Assembly (NCBI RefSeq): GCF_025699485.1
Contig: NZ_JANUXN010000016.1
Coordinates: 1-64,000 of the forward strand
Direction: 5' to 3'
Length of the DNA stretch: 64,000 bases
From: Thauera carbonicopians
Lineage (GTDB): Bacteria > Pseudomonadota > Gammaproteobacteria > Burkholderiales > Rhodocyclaceae
In this document: in pieces, positions 59,419 through 64,000 of the stretch
How positions within the stretch are numbered: the first letter of the stretch is position 1
How the letters are laid out: each line of letters opens with the position of its first letter
Translations under genes and position numbers: made by a program
The notes under the pieces: model-generated
What the model was told of the DNA's origin: nothing
What the model saw: only the letters and a program-made list of their open reading frames with translations
Database searches by the model: none

Positions 59419-60740
59419 TTGATCTCTCCCGACAATCTCTCGATTTCGCTCAGCGCCAGGCGGGCTTCGACTTCGGCCTGCAGCACCTGCTCGCGCACGG
59501 CGATCAACTGCCGCTCGGCCTCGAGCACGCTGTCGAAGTCCACCTGCCCCCCGGCCAGCGCGCTGCGCGCCGCGTCGCGGGTGGCTGCGGCCTGCGGCAC
59601 CAGACTGTCGCGCAGCAGGCGCAGTCCGTCCCGTCCGCCGGTATAGGACGCCCACGCCGCGCCCAGCCGGCCGGCGGCTTCATCGGCTGCCGCGTCGCGT
59701 CGCGCCTCGGCGGCGGCGAGCATGCGTTCGGCTTCGTATTCGCGGGCACGCCGGCTGCCCTGCTGCAAGGGAATCGTCACCTCGAACATCAGATCCCAGG
59801 ATGAACGCCCTTCGTCGGGTCGGTTGTGAGTCAGGCCGATGCCGAAGTCCGGCAGGCGGTCGCGACGGGTACGATCCCGCTCGGTATGGGCTAGGCCGAC
59901 GCCTTCCGCTGCGGCCATCACAGCCGGATTGAGGCTGCGCGCACGCTCGAAGCGGTCGGCGGCATCGCGCAGATCGGGTAGCGGACCGGGTTCGGCCGGC
60001 GCGACCAGCGGCGCATCGGGCCGGCGCGACAGCAGGCCGTTCAGCGCCGCTACCGCGCCACTGCGGGCACGCTCGCGCGCCAGCAGCAGCAGGCGCTGTT
60101 CGGTGATCTCGCGCTGCGCGCGCAGCACCGCCTGCTGCGGCAGCAGGCCGAGGCGGTAGCGTGCCAGCGCCAGGGTTTCCAGCTCCTGCATCAGCGCCAG
60201 CGCATCGCGCGCCAGCCCGAGTTCGCGGTCGGCTGCGTAATAGCGCAGCCAGGCCGCCTCGATCGCGGCCACGCGCTCGCTCCAGCCGGCATCGCGCACC
60301 GCGCCGGCCTGCCGCGCTCTCGCCTCGGCCGCCTTCACATCCAGCTCGCGCTTGCCCCAGGCCGGCAGCGGCTGCACGATGCGGTAGCGCGTCTCGCCGA
60401 CGCGCTCCGGCAGCAGCGAGGCCGAACGGCCGTTCATGGTGTTGGTGAAGTCCATCAGTTCGAGTTCGAAGCGCGGATCGGGCAAGGCCCCGGCTGCCTC
60501 GATGCGCGCCTGCGCTGCCTCGACTTCGGCACGGTCGGCCGCATAGGCCGGGCTGTGCTCGCGCGCATAGTCGATCAGCCCGCGCGGCTCCGCGCCCAGG
60601 CCGGCTTCGTTCCCCGCGCCAGTGTCTGCGCTCAGCGCCGCCCCCGGCAACACAAGCGCCGTCACGGCCAGGCAGGCTGCGGCGCCGGCACGCAGGCCGG
60701 CCAGGACACGGGTAAACGCAGGCTTGCGAAGCCGGTTCAT
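59415..60740 (-). CDS. cusC: Outer-membrane efflux protein CusC (TolC family)
   Basis: 441 residues. A signal peptide (core ACLAVTALVLPGAALSA) has no lipobox cysteine at the cut, unlike lipidated E. coli CusC. The two OEP repeats are long helical hairpins (LIDYAREHSPAYAADRAEVE, LALARYRLGLLPQQAVLRAQ, and LAGGQVDFDSVLEAERQLI near the end). It forms the exit duct of the tripartite pump. GGAG lies seven bases before the ATG at 60740. The similarity to CzcC-type proteins is also strong, so the name rests on the locus. Confidence 0.88.
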   Translation of the reverse strand: MNRLRKPAFTRVLAGLRAGAAACLAVTALVLPGAALSADTGAGNEAGLGAEPRGLIDYAREHSPAYAADRAEVEAAQARIEAAGALPDPRFELELMDFTNTMNGRSASLLPERVGETRYRIVQPLPAWGKRELDVKAAEARARQAGAVRDAGWSERVAAIEAAWLRYYAADRELGLARDALALMQELETLALARYRLGLLPQQAVLRAQREITEQRLLLLARERARSGAVAALNGLLSRRPDAPLVAPAEPGPLPDLRDAADRFERARSLNPAVMAAAEGVGLAHTERDRTRRDRLPDFGIGLTHNRPDEGRSSWDLMFEVTIPLQQGSRRAREYEAERMLAAAEARRDAAADEAAGRLGAAWASYTGGRDGLRLLRDSLVPQAAATRDAARSALAGGQVDFDSVLEAERQLIAVREQVLQAEVEARLALSEIERLSGEIK

Positions 60741-60859
60741 TGCAGACTCCGAACATGTCGAGCGCGGGCGGCCAGGCCACGAGAGTCCAGGCCGCAAGGG
60801 AGCGGACAGTGCTGCAGCTCGAGCATCGGGATGAAGTCGAACCCGGACATGGCGAAGCC

Positions 60860-61225
60860 TCAGCGCAGGGGCTCCAGCTCGATCACGACGAGCTTGCCGT
60901 CGACCCTGTCGGCGATGAAGCGCACGCGATCGCCCGCCTTCAGGCCTTCGAGCATTGCCGCATCGGTGACACCGAACACCATCGTCATCGGCTGCATGTC
61001 CAGCCGCGGCAGGGGGCCGTGGGCAATCGTGATCCTGCCGCCGGCGGCATCCACCTTGCGCACCGTGCCTTCGGAATGATCACCTGCCTGTTCGACGGCA
61101 GTCGTACCATGACCGCCGTGGTGGTCGTGCCCGCTCTGGGCCAGCGCGACAGCGGGCGCGGCCAGGATCAGCGCCGAGGCCAGCAGGGAAATTCGCAGCG
61201 AAGGAATGCGAAGCGCCTTGTCCAT
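60860..61225 (-). CDS. cusF: Periplasmic copper chaperone CusF-like protein, Trp-to-Met variant
   Basis: 121 residues. A signal peptide (core ISLLASALILAAPAVALA) is followed by a His-rich stretch (SGHDHHGGHG) and an OB-fold CusF domain. The metal site reads His69, Met77, Met80, Met82 (IAHGPLPRLDMQPMTMVFG). E. coli CusF has Trp where this protein has Met77. The CusF domain at the end of CusB keeps the Trp. It is the first gene of the cusF-cusC-cusB-cusA transcript and diverges from cusR across a palindromic operator. Confidence 0.88.
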   Translation of the reverse strand: MDKALRIPSLRISLLASALILAAPAVALAQSGHDHHGGHGTTAVEQAGDHSEGTVRKVDAAGGRITIAHGPLPRLDMQPMTMVFGVTDAAMLEGLKAGDRVRFIADRVDGKLVVIELEPLR

Positions 61226-61297
61226 GTCTCTCTCTCTCCGTTGGATTGGGGATGAGCCGATGGTGCCCCGCCACCCCCGTCGACAAACTGACGCCAG

Positions 61298-61315
61298 GAT
61301 TACATCTCTGTAATC
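61298..61315. promoter_or_regulatory. CusR/CopR-type operator between cusF and cusR
   Basis: GATTACA (61298-61304), TCTC, TGTAATC (61309-61315) is a perfect 7-base inverted repeat. This matches the TTACA-N-TGTAA type boxes bound by copper-responsive OmpR-family regulators. It lies 73 bases upstream of cusF and 80 bases upstream of cusR, so one box can serve both directions. A CACAAT at 61342-61347 could be the cusR -10, placing the box just upstream of its -35. Confidence 0.78.
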
Positions 61316-61394
61316 TGCGGTCCGCGCGCCGCCGCACAGGGCACAATGCGCTTCAGTTCCAGCAACACGGCAAGCCCGGCTCCACCCTGCCCCG

Positions 61395-62108
61395 ATGAAG
61401 ATCCTGATCGTCGAAGACGAACCCAAGACCGGCGACTACCTGCGCCAAGGTTTGGCCGAAGCAGGCTTCGTCGTCGACCTCGCCCGCAACGGGCCGGATG
61501 GCCTGCACCTGGCGCTCAGCGGCGACTACGACCTGATCGTGCTCGACGTCATGCTGCCGGGGCTGGACGGCTGGGGCGTGCTGCAGACGCTGCGCAGCGG
61601 TGGGCGCGAGATGCCGGTGCTGTTCCTGACCGCGCGCGACAGCGTCGAAGACCGCGTGCGCGGCCTCGAGCTCGGCGCCGACGACTACCTGGTCAAGCCC
61701 TTCGCCTTTTCCGAACTGCTCGCCCGCGTGCGCACCCTGCTGCGCCGCAGTCGCGGCAAGGAGCCCGAAGTGCTGCGCGCCGCCGATCTCGAACTCGACC
61801 TGCTGCGCCGCCGCGCCCAGCGCGCCGGCCAGCGCATCGAGCTGACCGCCAAGGAATTCGCCCTGCTCGAACTGCTGCTGCGCCGCCGCGGCGAAGTGCT
61901 GCCGCGTTCGCTGATCGCCTCGCAGGTGTGGGACATGAACTTCGACAGCGACACCAACGTCGTCGAAGTCGCGGTGCGCCGCCTACGCGCCAAGGTGGAC
62001 GACGCCTTCGAACCGAAGCTGATCCGCACCGTGCGCGGCATGGGCTACGTCTGTGACGCGGGCGACGCGGGCGAGGCCGCCGATGCGGGCACCCCGGCGG
62101 AGCGCTGA
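61395..62108 (+). CDS. cusR: Heavy-metal response regulator (CusR-like)
   Basis: 237 residues. The receiver domain has [19 protein letters not shown], phospho-acceptor Asp51 ([12 protein letters not shown]) and [20 protein letters not shown], followed by [20 protein letters not shown]; the last block is characteristic of CusR/CopR/IrlR regulators. The winged helix ends in [19 protein letters not shown] and [10 protein letters not shown]. It should bind the GATTACA palindrome at 61298-61315. cusS follows after three bases. Confidence 0.93.
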   Translation: MKILIVEDEPKTGDYLRQGLAEAGFVVDLARNGPDGLHLALSGDYDLIVLDVMLPGLDGWGVLQTLRSGGREMPVLFLTARDSVEDRVRGLELGADDYLVKPFAFSELLARVRTLLRRSRGKEPEVLRAADLELDLLRRRAQRAGQRIELTAKEFALLELLLRRRGEVLPRSLIASQVWDMNFDSDTNVVEVAVRRLRAKVDDAFEPKLIRTVRGMGYVCDAGDAGEAADAGTPAER

Positions 62109-62111
62109 ACG

Positions 62112-63539
62112 ATGCCGCTGTCGCTGACCGCCCGCCTCGCCCTGTTGTTCGCGCTGCTCACCGCCGGCCTGCTGATCGTGGTCGGCATCCTGCTCGGGCG
62201 CGCGGTCGAACACCACTTCGACGAACTCGACGCCCATGAACTGGCGGCCAAGCTGACCCTGGTCGGCAACCTGATCCGCGAAGCCGGCACCGAGCCGGAA
62301 CAGCATCTCGATGCCGCCTTCGCCGGCCAGGACACCGTCGGCCTGCTGCTGCGGGCGGCCGACGGCAGCGTGCTGCACGCGATCCAGCCTCGGGCCTTCA
62401 CCGACGCACAACGCGCAGGCGCCGCGCTGAACGCGCGCGGCGAAACCTGGCACGAAGCCGGACGGGAATTCATCGGCCGCGAGATCGAACTGGCACCGGC
62501 CGACACCGGCGGCGAGCCGCTGCGCGTCGCGGTGGCTCTGGACATCTCCCACCATGCGCACTTCCTCGACGACGTGCGACGCGGATTGTGGCTCGGCATC
62601 TCGGCCGCGGCACTGGTCGCCGCCCTGCTCGGCTGGCTGGCTGCCCACCGCGGCCTGGCACCGCTGCGGCGGGTGACGAGCACCGCCCGCCGGCTGTCGG
62701 CCGACGGCCTGTCGCTGCGGCTGGACGAAGCCGGCGCGCCGGCCGAAGTGCGCGATTTCGTCGACGCCTTCAACGGCATGCTGGCACGGCTCGAAGCCTC
62801 CTTCACCCGGCTGTCGGACTTCTCCGCCGACATCGCCCACGAATTGCGCACACCGATCTCCAACCTGATGACGCAAACCGAAGTGGCGCTGTCGCGCGCG
62901 CGCAGCAGCGAGGCCTACCGCGAAGTGCTGGCCTCGAACCTGGAAGAGTTCGAGCGCATCGCCCGCATGGTCGGCGACATGCTGTTCCTCGCCCAGGCCG
63001 AGAACGGCCGCCTGCCGCGCCCGGTCGAGACCGTGCAGCTCGACGACGAGGCGCGCGCGCTGATCGAGTTCTACGAAGCGCTGGCCGAAGACCGCGGCGT
63101 GAACATCACGCTGGCCGGCCAGGCGCGCGTCACCGGCGACAGGCTGATGCTGCGGCGCGCGCTGTCCAACCTGTTGTCCAACGCGCTGCGCCACACACCG
63201 GCCGGCAGCAGCATCGGCATCACCATCGATACCGAGATCGGCGACGCGAACGAAGCCCCTGATGGCATGGTCACGCTGTCCGTGTCCAACCCCGGCGAAA
63301 CCATCCCGCCCGACCAGTTGGAGCGCATCTTCGACCGCTTCCACCGCGCCAATAGCGAACATACCCGCAAGGGCGAAGGCGCCGGCCTCGGGCTGGCGAT
63401 CACCCGCTCCATCGTTCTCGCCCACGGCGGCGCCATCCGCGCCGCCTCGGCCGACGGCCAGACTCGCTTCACCCTCACGCTGCCGCGCGCCATCGCGACG
63501 GGCGGCGTCTCCCCCTCTCACACAGGAGTTGCACCATGA
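62112..63539 (+). CDS. cusS: Heavy-metal sensor histidine kinase (CusS-like)
   Basis: 475 residues. Membrane helices at about 8-28 and 158-178 flank a periplasmic sensor domain of about 130 residues containing a His pair (DISHHAHFLDD near 145-153). A HAMP domain follows, then the H-box SDFSADIAHELRTPISNLMT with His243. The ATPase has LSNLLSNALRHTP, FDRFHRANSEH and GAGLGLAITRSIV. This architecture is the CusS/CopS/IrlS group that senses periplasmic Cu(I)/Ag(I). Its stop overlaps the DUF411 gene by four bases. Confidence 0.92.
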   Translation: MPLSLTARLALLFALLTAGLLIVVGILLGRAVEHHFDELDAHELAAKLTLVGNLIREAGTEPEQHLDAAFAGQDTVGLLLRAADGSVLHAIQPRAFTDAQRAGAALNARGETWHEAGREFIGREIELAPADTGGEPLRVAVALDISHHAHFLDDVRRGLWLGISAAALVAALLGWLAAHRGLAPLRRVTSTARRLSADGLSLRLDEAGAPAEVRDFVDAFNGMLARLEASFTRLSDFSADIAHELRTPISNLMTQTEVALSRARSSEAYREVLASNLEEFERIARMVGDMLFLAQAENGRLPRPVETVQLDDEARALIEFYEALAEDRGVNITLAGQARVTGDRLMLRRALSNLLSNALRHTPAGSSIGITIDTEIGDANEAPDGMVTLSVSNPGETIPPDQLERIFDRFHRANSEHTRKGEGAGLGLAITRSIVLAHGGAIRAASADGQTRFTLTLPRAIATGGVSPSHTGVAP

Positions 63540-63991
63540 ACCCCGTCCGTTCCTCCCTGATCGCCCTGATCGGCGCTGCCGTACTCGGCCTGGGCGCCAC
63601 CGGCATCGCTGCCGCAGCCGACGACGAAGTCACGATGTTCAAGGACCCGTACTGCGGCTGCTGCGGCAAGTGGGCCGAGCACATGCGCGAACACGGCTTC
63701 AAGGTGAAGGAAGTCATCTCGCAGGAGATGGACCAGATCAAGCACCAGGCCGGCGTGCCGCGCGCGCTGGGTTCCTGCCACACCGCCAGGGTCGGCAACT
63801 ACATCGTCGAAGGCCACGTGCCGGCCGCCGACGTCAAGCGCATGCTGAGCGAAAAGCCCGCCATCACCGGCATCTCGGCACCGGGCATGCCGCTGGGCTC
63901 GCCCGGCATGGAAGGCCCCTACCCGGCCGACCGCTATGATGTGGTGAGCTTCGATGCTGAGGGCAACACCGGGGTTTTCGCCAGCCATTGA
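63536..63991 (+). CDS. Periplasmic DUF411 family metal-binding protein
   Basis: 151 residues. A signal peptide (core LIALIGAAVLGLGATGIAAA) precedes the DUF411 domain (about 30-145). A CxCC motif lies in MFKDPYCGCCGKWAEHM, followed by SCHTARVGNYIVEGHVPA and many Met residues near the end (GISAPGMPLGSPGMEGP). DUF411 proteins are repeatedly found with copper or silver efflux genes and are thought to bind metal. The ATG at 63536 overlaps the cusS stop and follows CAGGAG, so it is co-translated with the sensor. Confidence 0.9.
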   Translation: MNPVRSSLIALIGAAVLGLGATGIAAAADDEVTMFKDPYCGCCGKWAEHMREHGFKVKEVISQEMDQIKHQAGVPRALGSCHTARVGNYIVEGHVPAADVKRMLSEKPAITGISAPGMPLGSPGMEGPYPADRYDVVSFDAEGNTGVFASH

Positions 63992-64000
63992 ACCCGGAGC

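Overview
The window reads as a stretch of chromosome from a GC-rich, motile, Gram-negative betaproteobacterium, most likely in the Rhodocyclales (Thauera/Azoarcus-like). This is inferred from gene content and order: exbB-exbD-lpxK-Trm112-kdsB-adk, an FlhDC-headed flagellar/chemotaxis block with CheZ, rsxABCDGE-nth, and a pyrophosphate-dependent phosphofructokinase. I ran no taxonomic search. No rRNA, tRNA, CRISPR array or complete insertion sequence was seen.

Layout, left to right. (1) 0.3-5.2 kb: the glycine cleavage operon gcvT-gcvH-gcvP. It sits behind a tandem glycine riboswitch that runs straight into an intrinsic terminator. (2) 5.2-10.1 kb: two membrane-anchored GH17-domain proteins, the second fused to a GT2 glycosyltransferase, probably making and remodelling a beta-glucan. 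A small membrane-protein gene lies convergently between them and overlaps the first. (3) 10.1-15.3 kb, minus strand: PPi-phosphofructokinase and adenylate kinase, then the envelope cluster kdsB, Trm112-like, lpxK, exbD, exbB. (4) 15.3-20.0 kb, plus strand: xseA, Fe-superoxide dismutase, truC and transaldolase. The gap before xseA holds a DnaA-box-like palindrome. (5) 20.1-28.6 kb, minus strand, read in the order flhD, flhC, motA, motB, cheV, cheV, cheY, cheZ, cheA. FliA (sigma-28)-type promoter sequences lie before motA and before the first cheV. An HDOD-receiver-GGDEF gene follows at 28.7-30.7 kb.

(6) 30.9-38 kb, plus strand: a Nudix hydrolase, the six-gene rsx/rnf electron-transport operon with nth directly behind it, and a DUF1841 gene. 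(7) 38.1-40.4 kb: a PepSY protein with a PhoP/PhoQ-like two-component pair. (8) 40.6-46.3 kb: a complete five-gene peptide-type ABC importer. A dispersed palindromic repeat sits between its first two genes, and its last ATPase has an altered Walker A motif. (9) 46.4-48.6 kb: an Rpn/PD-(D/E)XK family protein and a PLP-dependent aminotransferase. (10) 48.6-54.7 kb: an accessory island of visibly lower GC. It carries a two-gene Hachiman antiphage system (hamA nuclease, hamB helicase) and an orphan XRE regulator with direct repeats in its promoter, and it is flanked by non-coding debris. (11) 54.7-64.0 kb: a copper/silver efflux locus. Genes cusF-cusC-cusB-cusA run leftward and cusR-cusS-DUF411 rightward, diverging from a CopR/CusR-type palindrome.

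The accessory content with most biological interest is the Hachiman island, the Cus locus with two different CusF domains, the GH17/GT2 glucan locus and an unusual CheZ with repeated CheY-binding-like peptides. I did not find a system that I can claim to be wholly undescribed.
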